A stretch of 64,000 nucleotides of DNA from JAGVPT01 sp049578505 (GTDB taxonomy: Bacteria > Bacteroidota > Ignavibacteria > UBA10030 > UBA8401), in contig JBAUMC010000007.1 of assembly GCA_049578505.1 (NCBI GenBank), positions 36,642 through 100,641 of the forward strand, in the 5' to 3' direction. This document shows, piece after piece, positions 51,031 to 59,787 of this stretch (positions within the stretch are counted from its first letter, which is position 1; the number at the start of each line of letters is the position of its first letter). Made by a program: the position numbers and the translations under genes. The notes beneath the pieces are model-generated. The model made no database searches. It saw only the letters and a program-made list of their open reading frames with translations, and had not been told where the DNA came from.

Positions 51031-52314
51031 TTACTGAGCGCTTTCTGCAATGTGCGCGATATCCAATCCAACTGCTTGTTCAAGTTGTGCCTGGCTTGCC
51101 ATATAGTTCATCACCGCCATGTGGTAGTCCAGTTTCGCCATAAGCTGCATGCGATATGCATCGAGGACCATAAGGAATTCTGTCTTACCAGTTTGGTAGG
51201 CAGAAAGTGTCGCTTGCAGCGTTTGTTCTGCCTGGGGAATAGTCGTGTTCTTGTACAAAAGAACGAGGTTGTGATTCGATTCTACTTTTACTAATGCATC
51301 CTGAACTTCAAATAATACCATGTTATTCATACTGGAGAGGTCGTTCTCGGCTTTGCTGACGTTGAGCTCGTTTTCTTGAACTTTAGCCGTATACTTGCCG
51401 CTTGACCAAAACGCAAGCGGGATATTCACGCCGACCATTGCGGACCAGAAGTCGTTTTTTGTATTCGACATGTTTTTGTACATCACGTTCGCCATGATAT
51501 CAGGATAATATTCTTTTTTTGAAAGCGACAACTCCGCTTTGTTCATTTCCACAGCAGAATTCATTCCTTTGAGCTCCGGTCTGTTGTTTAGGGCAATCGG
51601 GCCGAGTTGTTCAAAAGTCCATTCAGGCAGAGTATTTTCGATCTCTGTCACAGTACCGAGTGGCGCATTCGTTTTTCTGTTTAAATCGGTATTGAGCATC
51701 GATTCGACGACTTTTTTCTCTTGTTGAAGATTGATTCCTTCGTTAAGCAGCGTCGAAAGCTCAGTCTGCGCGCGCAAAACATCGGCTTGATTTCCCACTC
51801 CTACTTCATACTGCATCGCCGCAATTTCAACAAACCTCTTCATCAGTTCTTGGTTATCTATGTTAATTTGGATTTTGTGCTGAACGAGATAAAGTTCGAA
51901 ATAGGCGGACTTCACATCGCGGATAATTTTTTGCTCAAGGGCTTTATATTCCTGCACGACCATATTTGTGTTGTTTTCCGCCGCTCTGCCCATAGCCGAA
52001 AGTTTTCCTGGAAAAGGGATCATTTGTTGAACGAAGTAATCTGTTTCCATGCTATTCTTTACCGGGTTGGGAAATGATTGAAGAGGAGTTTGGTAGAATT
52101 GAATTCCAACCTGTGGTGCATCCCATGATGTCTGCTGGTCGACCTGGGTTTTCACAGCCGCGATGTTGTTTTGCCCGGATCGGAGTTGCGGATTGTTTTG
52201 AAGCGCCTCTGCAACAAGAGCGTCGAGATTTAGCTGCGGTGGGGTTTGCGCTCGGACAACGGCCGAACTACCCAACATTACTATGATTATGAAACTTGAA
52301 ATGATTTTCAGCAT
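51031..52314 (-). CDS. cusC: Outer-membrane efflux channel CusC (TolC family)
   Basis: 427 residues; AAAGGAGTTCAGC precedes the ATG. Signal peptide (IISSFIIIVMLGSSAVVRAQ), then two TolC-type repeats, e.g. LVAEALQNNPQLRSGQNNIA and IALNNRPELKGMNSAVEMNK. Forms the channel through which the pump expels metal. It does not have a lipoprotein cysteine. cusB follows 25 bases downstream, so the gene order is cusC-cusB-cusA. Confidence 0.92.
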   Translation of the reverse strand: MLKIISSFIIIVMLGSSAVVRAQTPPQLNLDALVAEALQNNPQLRSGQNNIAAVKTQVDQQTSWDAPQVGIQFYQTPLQSFPNPVKNSMETDYFVQQMIPFPGKLSAMGRAAENNTNMVVQEYKALEQKIIRDVKSAYFELYLVQHKIQINIDNQELMKRFVEIAAMQYEVGVGNQADVLRAQTELSTLLNEGINLQQEKKVVESMLNTDLNRKTNAPLGTVTEIENTLPEWTFEQLGPIALNNRPELKGMNSAVEMNKAELSLSKKEYYPDIMANVMYKNMSNTKNDFWSAMVGVNIPLAFWSSGKYTAKVQENELNVSKAENDLSSMNNMVLFEVQDALVKVESNHNLVLLYKNTTIPQAEQTLQATLSAYQTGKTEFLMVLDAYRMQLMAKLDYHMAVMNYMASQAQLEQAVGLDIAHIAESAQ

Positions 52315-52384
52315 TTGCTGAACTCCTTTATCAAATGACCTTTTACAATCTGATTATTTGCTCACCGTTTTTCGATCCAAATGT

Positions 52385-52395
52385 TTTGGACCAAA
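52385..52395. promoter_or_regulatory. Small palindrome upstream of cusC
   Basis: TTTGGACCAAA is palindromic apart from the central base, followed and preceded by related CCAAAT/ATTTGG halves (52378-52398). It lies in the 169-base space before the cusC start and is a candidate operator; no clear promoter was found nearby. Confidence 0.25.
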
Positions 52396-52483
52396 TGGGA
52401 TAGAGAGCAAGGCTGTGCGCAGTTCAAGAAGGGAATGGATTTACAATACACCCTTCGAACTTTGCATCAAAAGGAGATAGTAA

Positions 52484-52918
52484 TTAGATAAGAAAGGTAG
52501 AGTTGAGGATACACTTCTCCGCTGAACGCGGGAAGAACGACGGAGAGAGATTAGAGGAGTAGAGAAGTTCTGCAGTAAGAGTATTTGAAAATCTCAGTTC
52601 TTGGAGGAGCGGGAACAACGTAATAAACTTTGAAGAATGACTTACATTCTCTTTTTCAAAGAAGGCAACAGTATTGGTCAATCCGCCGACGATCGTAGAA
52701 ATGTGGCACTCTGGAAAAACACCCGCTAACGTTGCTCCTGTCTGGGGTACATTCTCTTTGTCACTTGCATTAGAGCAACAATCCATCGGCTGATCCGAAA
52801 TCATCGTGCATTGACGAATGACCGCAGTAAACCCAGAGTTTGCCAGGACAAAAAGGACAACGAGCAGTCGTCCAGCGAGAATACTATGTTTTGGAGATAA
52901 ATTCATCGTTGGTAACAT
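52484..52918 (-). CDS. Small exported Cys-containing protein ahead of cusC
   Basis: About 144 residues from ATG 52918 (ATG 52906 is also possible; no clear ribosome site for either). Begins with a hydrophobic leader (ILAGRLLVVLFVLANSGFTA). The mature part has cysteine pairs RQCTM, DCCSN and ECHIS, then no clear fold. I recognise no family. Position directly upstream of cusCBA on the same strand, 169 bases away, suggests it belongs to the metal island, as the small periplasmic proteins of other cus systems do. Confidence 0.5.
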   Translation of the reverse strand: MLPTMNLSPKHSILAGRLLVVLFVLANSGFTAVIRQCTMISDQPMDCCSNASDKENVPQTGATLAGVFPECHISTIVGGLTNTVAFFEKENVSHSSKFITLFPLLQELRFSNTLTAELLYSSNLSPSFFPRSAEKCILNSTFLI

Positions 52919-53063
52919 TAATGACAACAATCATGCCACTTGAAGAATTCCAAGTTCTCGGGGAAATTGAAAGCTTTTTGTGCTGAAAATAAGAATCTTT
53001 CTTCACGTTATTGGAAAACAACCCATCAATATCCTCCAGCAAGGAGGGCAAGCCGTTGCCTGG

Positions 53064-53783
53064 TCAGGCCACAAAGTCGAAAATGGAGCTTATTCCTAGC
53101 GGCTCTATCGAATAAAACGCTTCACCATACGCCGCATTAATAAGACTGCCGTGATGAATGTCCCTTGCCTTTATGGATTCGAGAAAGAGTTTTGAAGATA
53201 AGATAGTTTCCCGCTCCTTGCTCTTGGGATTATGAAATTGCGATTCAAATGCCAACAAGGCTTTGGTTTTCACATCATAAACGTCCGAAACGTCGACAAT
53301 GAACGAAGGGGTAAACTCGTATTTCTGCATATAATGAAAATATTTTTTAGGGCGGAATGGCTCCTGTTTCTTGCCATTCACTCGAGTCGGAATTTTTTCA
53401 AGGCCTGCGAGGAACCATGCTTCCTTGCACAATCTATGCGCATGTTCGTGGTCAGGGTGACGTTCAAGCCAGTGGGGGAAGAGTAGAACGGAGGGCTGAA
53501 ACGTACGTAAAACTTCCATCACGCTGATGAGGTTCTTCCTGTTGCATTCAATATTGCCGTCCGCCATTCTCAAGTTGTCCCGGAATTCGATACCAAGGAT
53601 TTTCGCAGCCTTCGCTGCTTCTTCCTTTCGAATTTGTTTTGATCCGCGGGTCCCGAGTTCACCTTGTGTCAAATCCACGATGGCGACCTTTTTTCCACTA
53701 CGAACGAGTTTGGCCACGGTTGCGGCACAAGACAATTCAATGTCATCTGGATGCGCACCGATTGCCAGTACGTCTAATTTCAT
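53064..53783 (-). CDS. bshB1: Bacillithiol biosynthesis deacetylase BshB1
   Basis: Removes the acetyl group of N-acetylglucosaminyl-malate in bacillithiol synthesis; zinc-dependent, LmbE-like. 239 residues from ATG 53783, preceded by GGAGAGA; an earlier in-frame start at 53813 has none. Motif HPDDIELSCAAT (H11-P-D-D14) at the N-terminus and HPDHEHAHRL in the middle carry the metal ligands. GTRG in LGTRGSKQIRKEEA is family-typical. BshA and BshC are not in this window. The presence of bacillithiol genes argues for a low-GC Gram-positive or Bacteroidota/Chlorobi-type host. Confidence 0.92.
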   Translation of the reverse strand: MKLDVLAIGAHPDDIELSCAATVAKLVRSGKKVAIVDLTQGELGTRGSKQIRKEEAAKAAKILGIEFRDNLRMADGNIECNRKNLISVMEVLRTFQPSVLLFPHWLERHPDHEHAHRLCKEAWFLAGLEKIPTRVNGKKQEPFRPKKYFHYMQKYEFTPSFIVDVSDVYDVKTKALLAFESQFHNPKSKERETILSSKLFLESIKARDIHHGSLINAAYGEAFYSIEPLGISSIFDFVA

Positions 53784-53844
53784 ACTCTCTCCAATCATTT
53801 TATTAATATACATAAAGGTGATGAGTATCGCAAAATCGGGTGCT

Positions 53845-53972
53845 GGCTCAGTTTGTCATTCCCGCGTTGCGAAGGAATCCCTTCGGGAAAAGCGGGAATC
53901 CAAATTTTCCCCTTTTGCCCCACAATGGAAGCCCGCTTCCGTGGGCATGACAATTTTTTTGCTCAAATTAAG
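53845..53972. repeat. Short element with terminal inverted repeats, copy B
   Basis: 128 bases with ends GGCTCAGTTTG (53845-53855) and CAAATTAAGCC (53962-53972), two mismatches between them, and the inner motifs GTCATTCCCGCG and GGGCATGACAAT shared with copy A at 45785-45971. Holds internal stems ATTCCCGC/GCGGGAAT (53858-53865/53892-53899) and CGAAGG-aatc-CCTTCG (53870-53885). Together with the promoter below it fills the gene-free stretch 53784-54160. Confidence 0.7.
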
Positions 53973-54124
53973 CCATGACCCAAAATCGAACTGCGACTTC
54001 AATTTGAGTCTTTTGCTAATCCCGAAGTATCGCCCGCACAAAATGGAAAGTTAAGACATATTTTGGCAACAAGGCTTTGCGGTTTGGCGGGAAATCAATT
54101 TTTGTAAGTCACAGCCTTTCATTT

Positions 54125-54152
54125 TTGAATTTCAAACAATTAGAGTTATATT
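54125..54152 (+). promoter_or_regulatory. Promoter for xseA, near-leaderless
   Basis: TTGAAT (54125-54130), 16-base spacer, TATATT (54147-54152). The expected transcription start, about 54159, falls at the ATG 54161, which has no Shine-Dalgarno sequence. Leaderless translation is therefore possible. Confidence 0.5.
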
Positions 54153-54160
54153 CCTTCATT

Positions 54161-55372
54161 ATGCAGGAAGAAAAAAATATTATTTCGGTGACTGAAATTA
54201 CCAGGCGCATCAAGGGAGTGCTGGAAAGGGGGTTCAGTGAGATCTGGGTGCAAGGGGAAATTTCCAATTGTAAGCTCCATACCTCCGGACATATGTATTT
54301 TACATTGAAAGATGAAGGGGCACAATTGTCGGCGGTGATGTGGCGCAGCCGGGTGGCACAGCTTCTCTTCCGCCCAAACGATGGAATGAAGGTGATCGTT
54401 CGCGGGAATATTACTGTCTATGAGCCTAGGGGGAATTATCAAATCGATTGTCTTCAGCTTCAACCAATAGGAGCAGGGGAATTACAATTGGCCTTTGAGA
54501 AGCTCAAACAAAAGTTGAGCGCCGAAGGATTATTTGACGAAGCTCATAAAAAGACTCTTCCAGCCTATCCACAGAAAATAGGAATCGTGACATCACCGAC
54601 CGGAGCCGCGATCCAGGATATACTGAACGTTTTGGCACGACGGTTTCCAGCTCTTGAGATCGTCGTCGCGCCGGTGAAGGTCCAAGGAATTGGTGCTGGC
54701 GAAGAAATTGCGCAGGCAATTCACGACCTTAACGGCTTGGCAGGTATCGATGTAATTATTATTGGAAGAGGAGGAGGGTCGTTGGAGGATTTATGGGCTT
54801 TCAACGAAGAAATTGTAGCACGGGCCGTTTACTCATCCGGCATTCCAATCATAAGTGCCGTAGGACACGAGATCGATTTCAGCATCAGCGATTTTGTTGC
54901 GGACTTGCGCGCGCCGACGCCTTCTGCCGCCGCTGAATTGGTCGTAAAGGATCGAAATGAGATTATTGATATTCTGCGCAATTTTACCTATACTATTCAA
55001 AATCTGGTGACGACGAGAATCCAATCCTCTAAGGAAAGGGTTCACGCACTCGTTGGAAGTTATTCATTCAATAAGCCGTTGGACCTGTTCCGCCAGCGGG
55101 GTCAAATGGTTGATGATTTGGAGCGGAGGCTTCATCAAAGAATTGGCCATCGGTTAGAGATAGTTCGACAGCAAGCTCAATCGTTCGCTAAAAGAATTGA
55201 ATCTGTCGATCCCCAATTGACCCTTAAACGCGGTTACACCATTGTATACCGGGGGCAAAAAATTATTCCGGCAGCCGCAGGCGTCTTGGAGAAAGACCGG
55301 ATCACAGTGCGATTTCATGATGGGGATGCAGAATCAGTTGTTGAAGTAGTCCGTAAGAAGGAGGAAACCTAG
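54161..55372 (+). CDS. xseA: Exodeoxyribonuclease VII large subunit
   Basis: Single-strand DNA exonuclease with XseB. 403 residues from ATG 54161. N-terminal OB fold (GEISNCKLHTSGHMYFTLKD), catalytic part with GIVTSPTGAAIQDILNVLARR, IIIGRGGGSLEDLWAFNEE and SAVGHEIDFSISDFVADLRA, a coiled-coil region (ERVHALVGSY...QRGQMVDDLERRL), and C-terminal LKRGYTIVYR. Standard for the family. xseB follows 3 bases after its stop. Confidence 0.96.
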   Translation: MQEEKNIISVTEITRRIKGVLERGFSEIWVQGEISNCKLHTSGHMYFTLKDEGAQLSAVMWRSRVAQLLFRPNDGMKVIVRGNITVYEPRGNYQIDCLQLQPIGAGELQLAFEKLKQKLSAEGLFDEAHKKTLPAYPQKIGIVTSPTGAAIQDILNVLARRFPALEIVVAPVKVQGIGAGEEIAQAIHDLNGLAGIDVIIIGRGGGSLEDLWAFNEEIVARAVYSSGIPIISAVGHEIDFSISDFVADLRAPTPSAAAELVVKDRNEIIDILRNFTYTIQNLVTTRIQSSKERVHALVGSYSFNKPLDLFRQRGQMVDDLERRLHQRIGHRLEIVRQQAQSFAKRIESVDPQLTLKRGYTIVYRGQKIIPAAAGVLEKDRITVRFHDGDAESVVEVVRKKEET

Positions 55373-55375
55373 GCC

Positions 55376-55615
55376 ATGGCTCCGGCAAAAAAAGAGGCAT
55401 CGAAGCGGACTTTTGAGCAATCTCTTGAACGATTGGAAAAGATTGTCGACTCTTTGGAGCAAGGAGAAACACCACTCGAAAGTGCAATTGCGTTGTACGA
55501 AGAAGGAATCCAGTTATCGAAAGAGTGCATGGAAACACTTTCGAGAGCGGAGCTGAAAGTCAAGAAGCTGAATAAAGATATGAATAATAAAATAGAGTTA
55601 ATGGATTTTGAATGA
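55376..55615 (+). CDS. xseB: Exodeoxyribonuclease VII small subunit
   Basis: 79 residues, helical: TFEQSLERLEKIVDSLEQGE and PLESAIALYEEGIQLSKEC are the two conserved segments. Binds the XseA coiled coil in several copies. Ribosome site AAGGAGGAAACC. Its stop overlaps the dxs start (ATGA), a common xseB-dxs coupling. Confidence 0.95.
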   Translation: MAPAKKEASKRTFEQSLERLEKIVDSLEQGETPLESAIALYEEGIQLSKECMETLSRAELKVKKLNKDMNNKIELMDFE

Positions 55616-57570
55616 GTGAGAAAATAATGCCGGACGCGCAAACAAAATTTTTCCACAAGATCGACACGCCTAAAGATTTACGTCAACTGGAAGTGAAAGA
55701 CCTTCGGACCCTTTCCAAAGAGATTCGGGATTTCCTTGTTGATTCAATTTCGAAAACCGGAGGGCATCTTGGTGCCGGATTGGGCGCCGTGGAGCTTGCG
55801 GTTGCCCTTCATTATGTTTTCGATACGCCTAAAGACAAATTGGTATGGGATGTGGGGCATCAAGCGTATCCCCATAAAATTCTTACCGGGCGAAAGAGCC
55901 GTTTCCATACGATTCGCCAATTGCACGGTATCAGCGGTTTTTTACGCCGCAGTGAAAGCGAATATGATACATTCGGAGCCGGGCATGCGAGTACGGCAAT
56001 ATCTGCTGCTCTCGGTATTGCCACCGCTCGAGATTTCAATCGTGATAGTTTCAAAGTTGTTGCAATTGTGGGGGATGGTTCGTTGACCGGCGGAATGGCA
56101 TATGAGGCGATGAATAATGCCGGTCTGCTGAAGAAAGATATGATTGTTATTCTCAACGATAATCGAATGGTTTCTCTCTCCTCAGTTGCGCCAAACCTTT
56201 GGTCGTTCCATAGTTACTTTGCCGAGGTGTTGACTCATCCGAGCTATAATAAATTCAAAGCGAACGTCTGGGATTTAACCGGCAAACTGGATACCTTCGG
56301 CGACCGCTTGCGTTCCGTTGCGCAAAATTTTGAGAAAGGGTTGAAAGCGGTCGTTACGCCCGGAATGCTTTTCGAAGCACTTGGCTTCCGCTATTTTGGC
56401 CCGTTTAATGGCCATAACGTCGTGAAATTAGTAGAAATCTTACGTCATGTTAAGAATCTTAAAGGTCCCATCCTCATCCACGCGATTACGGAGAAGGGGA
56501 AAGGCTATGGGCCCGCGGAAAAAGAGGCCACGCGACTTCACGGTGTAACCCCCTTCGATAAGGTAACGGGAATTTCTCCAAAAGTACCGAATGCACCTCC
56601 TGCGTTTACTTCGATTTTTGGCGACGCTCTCGTTGAACTTTGCAAGCAAAACCCGAAGGTTGTCGGCATTACTGCTGCCATGCCGGACGGCACGGGATTG
56701 ACAGCTCTGCAGAAGGCAATGCCCGAACGGTTCTTCGACGTTGGGATTGCAGAGCAGCATGCGGTGACGTTTGCCGCCGGCCTTGCTACCGAGGGTTACA
56801 TTCCGGTGACCGCGATTTATTCGACTTTTTTGCAGAGAGCTTACGATCAGATAATTCACGACGTCGCTCTCCAGAATTTGCATGTCGTATTTGTACTTGA
56901 TAGAGGCGGCCTTGTTGGCGCAGATGGCCCTACGCACCACGGCGCATTTGATTTATCGTACCTGCGCTGCATCCCCGGCATGGTGATTATGGCGCCGAAA
57001 GATGAGAGCGAGTTGCGCGATATGCTCTTCACGTCAATCGAGCATCGTGGCGGCCCCATTACTATGCGTTATCCTCGTGGAAATGCATTTGGAGTGCCGC
57101 TTAAAAAAAGCTTTGATAGAATTGAAATTGGAAAAGGGGAAATCTTAAGGAGCGGGAACGACGTAGCAATTCTAGCAATTGGAACGATGGTCTACAACTC
57201 GCTCGCGGCTGCAGATTTGCTCGCTAAAGAGGGCATACTTGCGGAAGTAGTAAACATGCGTTTCGCGAAACCGATTGACCGAGATCTCCTCGAACGCCTG
57301 GCGGGAAAATTCGACCGCATCGTAACGATCGAAGAGAATACTGTTCACGGCGGTTTTGGTACGGCAGTTTTGGAAACTCTGGCAACAATGGAACACCCCG
57401 ATGTGAGAGTTCATGTGCACGGGATTCCCGATAATTTTATAGAGCATGGCGCGCCGAACGAACTCCATCAGATTGTGAAACTTGATGCCAGAGGGATCGC
57501 AGGTGTTGTCAAGGAGTTTTGCGAAGCTCATCCTTCGCGCAGCCGCACCTCGGAACGTCGCGCATTGTAA
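55612..57570 (+). CDS. dxs: 1-deoxy-D-xylulose-5-phosphate synthase
   Basis: First enzyme of the MEP isoprenoid pathway; joins pyruvate and glyceraldehyde 3-phosphate using thiamine diphosphate. 652 residues. Cofactor-binding GDGSLTGGMAYEAMNNAG, HDTFGAGHAS-like DTFGAGHASTAIS, and the second-domain DVGIAEQHAVTFAAGLA with the catalytic glutamate, then FLQRAYDQIIHDVALQ and RGGLVGADGPTHHG. Nothing unusual. The start shares its ATGA with the xseB stop. An oxidoreductase gene follows 29 bases later. Confidence 0.97.
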   Translation: MSEKIMPDAQTKFFHKIDTPKDLRQLEVKDLRTLSKEIRDFLVDSISKTGGHLGAGLGAVELAVALHYVFDTPKDKLVWDVGHQAYPHKILTGRKSRFHTIRQLHGISGFLRRSESEYDTFGAGHASTAISAALGIATARDFNRDSFKVVAIVGDGSLTGGMAYEAMNNAGLLKKDMIVILNDNRMVSLSSVAPNLWSFHSYFAEVLTHPSYNKFKANVWDLTGKLDTFGDRLRSVAQNFEKGLKAVVTPGMLFEALGFRYFGPFNGHNVVKLVEILRHVKNLKGPILIHAITEKGKGYGPAEKEATRLHGVTPFDKVTGISPKVPNAPPAFTSIFGDALVELCKQNPKVVGITAAMPDGTGLTALQKAMPERFFDVGIAEQHAVTFAAGLATEGYIPVTAIYSTFLQRAYDQIIHDVALQNLHVVFVLDRGGLVGADGPTHHGAFDLSYLRCIPGMVIMAPKDESELRDMLFTSIEHRGGPITMRYPRGNAFGVPLKKSFDRIEIGKGEILRSGNDVAILAIGTMVYNSLAAADLLAKEGILAEVVNMRFAKPIDRDLLERLAGKFDRIVTIEENTVHGGFGTAVLETLATMEHPDVRVHVHGIPDNFIEHGAPNELHQIVKLDARGIAGVVKEFCEAHPSRSRTSERRAL

Positions 57571-57599
57571 GTATAATCTGCTAAATTTTATTGCCAACA

Positions 57600-58604
57600 A
57601 TGGAAAAAGCAAAAATCGGTATTGTTGGATTAGGCTGGATTGCACAAGTCTTTCACCTTCCTATTCTCACTAAAATTCCCGATGCAACAATCACCTGTGT
57701 GTGCGACAAGGAAAGGTCGCGCGCCCGGGCTCTGGCGGAAAAGTACGGCATAAAGCGTTATTACTCCGACCTGGAGGAAATGCTTCAAACCGAAGAACTT
57801 GATGCCGTCGATATTTGTGCAACAACTAATGCACATAAAGAAATCGCCCTCGCATGTCTCGATGCCAAGAAAGATATATTTGTCGAGAAACCTATCGCAC
57901 GAAAATATCTGGAAGCGGTTGCCATTGCAGACGCTGCCAAAAAGGCGAAGAAAAAAGTCATGGTGGGGATGAACAACCGTTTTCGGCCGGACACAATGAT
58001 TCTCCGGAGCTTCGTCGAAAACAACGAGCTCGGAGATGTTTTTTATGTCAAGGCAGGGTGGCTGAAAAAACTTACCGACCACAGCAGCTGGATGGGCCAT
58101 AAGGACAAATCTGGCGGGGGGGTATTTCTTGATCTCGGTATTGTGATGCTGGATCTCGCTCTCTGGATGACCGGCTACCCGGAACTGCAACGGGTAGATT
58201 CCTCCACCTATTCGCACGCAACTCCCGGGGTTGAAGATTCGGCGGCCGTGTTTCTGTTCATGAAAAACGGCGCTACTATCACGATTGAGGTCAGCTGGAG
58301 TTTTTATATCGAAAACGAGCTTTTTTATTGCAACATTTATGGCGAAAAGGGAAGTGCCAAACTCAACCCTTTAAAGATTCATCGCGAAATGCACGGAAGC
58401 ATTGTCAACGTTACTCCGGGCAAGATCGACGACATCCAAAACCTCTTTCGGCGATCGTATGAAAATGAATTGAAGCATTTTGTGGGAGCGGTCCGCGGCA
58501 TTCATCAAGTTATTTCCACGGCAGACGAAGCAGTCCTACGTATGAAGATTGTCGACGCGATCTATAAGTCAGCCGCCAAAAGGAAAGAGATCTATTTCAA
58601 ATAA
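57600..58604 (+). CDS. Gfo/Idh/MocA family oxidoreductase
   Basis: 334 residues from ATG 57600, three codons after a TTG that also opens the frame. NAD(P)-binding KIGIVGLGWIAQVFHLPIL at the start, EKPIA with the catalytic lysine near residue 93, then a C-terminal alpha/beta domain with VGMNNRFRPD and SGGGVFLDLGIVMLDLALW. Substrate is likely a sugar, inositol or their derivatives, but context does not decide; neighbours are isoprenoid and riboflavin genes. Confidence 0.85.
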   Translation: MEKAKIGIVGLGWIAQVFHLPILTKIPDATITCVCDKERSRARALAEKYGIKRYYSDLEEMLQTEELDAVDICATTNAHKEIALACLDAKKDIFVEKPIARKYLEAVAIADAAKKAKKKVMVGMNNRFRPDTMILRSFVENNELGDVFYVKAGWLKKLTDHSSWMGHKDKSGGGVFLDLGIVMLDLALWMTGYPELQRVDSSTYSHATPGVEDSAAVFLFMKNGATITIEVSWSFYIENELFYCNIYGEKGSAKLNPLKIHREMHGSIVNVTPGKIDDIQNLFRRSYENELKHFVGAVRGIHQVISTADEAVLRMKIVDAIYKSAAKRKEIYFK

Positions 58605-58619
58605 TAAGGGGGAAAGGTC

Positions 58620-58685
58620 ATGAAGACATCATGGATTCGCTGCGAGAGTATCCGTGATGTCTATTTCGTTTCATGGCGAGGTTGA
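58620..58685 (+). promoter_or_regulatory. Leader ORF of 21 codons with strong hairpin ahead of ribD
   Basis: ATG 58620, after AAGGGGGAAAGGTC, opens a frame for MKTSWIRCESIRDVYFVSWRG, ending TGA at 58683-58685, three bases before the ribD start. Within it GACATCATGGAT (58625-58636) pairs with ATCCGTGATGTC (58650-58661), eleven of twelve pairs and one G-T or mismatch, 13-base loop, followed by TATTTCGTTT. This may be the terminator of the preceding oxidoreductase gene, or a leader controlling ribD. No FMN riboswitch fits in the 84 bases between genes. Confidence 0.45.
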
Positions 58686-58688
58686 TGC

Positions 58689-59777
58689 ATGAGTAGCCGA
58701 GAAGATGAGAAATGGATGCGCGAATGTTTCGCACTAGCGAAAAAGGGAATCGGCAAAGTCAGCCCGAATCCTCTCGTGGGCGCAATAATCGTTCTAGGCG
58801 GTACGATCATTGGGAAGGGATATCACCGGAAATTTGGCCAGGCTCATGCCGAAGTCAATGCAATCAACAACGCGCTTGCACGCCGCTCAAGTATCCGGGG
58901 GGCAACATTGTATGTAAACCTTGAGCCGTGTGTTCATTACGGCAATACACCGCCGTGTGTTAAGGCAATTGTTGCCCAGGGGATTGGAAAAGTCGTTGCG
59001 GCAATGAAAGACCCAAACGCACTGGTGGCAGGAAAAGGATTTCAAGCCCTTCGCAGGTCGGGGGTGACTGTTGTAGCCGGCGTGATGAAGGATGAAGCTG
59101 AGAGCCTCAATGAAAAGTTTATTAAGTACATTTCCACTGGCCTGCCATTTGTAGCGCTTAAAGTCGCCCGAACGAGCGACGGATTTATCGCAAAAGAAGA
59201 TGGCACATCGAAATGGATATCGACTAAAAGATCTCGCGTCATTGCACATCAGCTTCGCGCTGAATATGACGCAGTGCTGGTCGGTGCAGGGACCGCTGCC
59301 TTGGACAACCCCAAACTGACAGTTCGCAACGTCAAAGGAAGAAATCCAGTTAGAGTTTTACTCGATGGAAAACTTCGGACTCCTCTTGAGGCAACGATGT
59401 TCAACGACAGATATCGTAATCAAACGATTGTGTTTACTGGTAATGTGAGAACACAAAGGTATAGAGAGTTTCAGAAGAGAGGGGTTCAATTGATTCCAAT
59501 GAAAACCCGTAAGGGCGTTATTTCCATACATGAAATGCTTGCCATTCTTGCCAAAAGAGGAATAGCCTCTCTTCTCGTGGAAGGAGGACAATCAATATAT
59601 CGACAATTCCTGAAAGCGAAGGCGTCAGATAAGATATATCTTTTTACTTCCCCCAAAAAATTCGGCAGAGGGCTCTCGGCATTCGACGGCGCCGTATCAT
59701 TGTTTGCGATTAAATGCGAACGCGTAAAAAGTGTTGACAGAGATACTTTCATCGAAGGAAAATTAATATACCGATAA
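58689..59777 (+). CDS. ribD: Bifunctional riboflavin deaminase/reductase RibD
   Basis: Diaminohydroxyphosphoribosylaminopyrimidine deaminase plus 5-amino-6-(5-phosphoribosylamino)uracil reductase in riboflavin synthesis. 362 residues. Deaminase zinc site H53-A-E55 (GQAHAEVNAI), C81 and C90 (LEPCVHYGNTPPC); reductase part begins near 150 with ALKVARTSDGFIAKEDGTSKW and contains VLLDGKLRTP and LLVEGGQSIYRQF. Both halves look complete. The gene after it, a serine hydrolase, starts 10 bases later. Confidence 0.95.
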   Translation: MSSREDEKWMRECFALAKKGIGKVSPNPLVGAIIVLGGTIIGKGYHRKFGQAHAEVNAINNALARRSSIRGATLYVNLEPCVHYGNTPPCVKAIVAQGIGKVVAAMKDPNALVAGKGFQALRRSGVTVVAGVMKDEAESLNEKFIKYISTGLPFVALKVARTSDGFIAKEDGTSKWISTKRSRVIAHQLRAEYDAVLVGAGTAALDNPKLTVRNVKGRNPVRVLLDGKLRTPLEATMFNDRYRNQTIVFTGNVRTQRYREFQKRGVQLIPMKTRKGVISIHEMLAILAKRGIASLLVEGGQSIYRQFLKAKASDKIYLFTSPKKFGRGLSAFDGAVSLFAIKCERVKSVDRDTFIEGKLIYR

Positions 59778-59787
59778 GGAACTTAGT

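Noticed and set aside
58605..58688. FMN riboswitch ahead of ribD
   Set aside because: The space is only 84 bases and the conserved RFN core is not seen.
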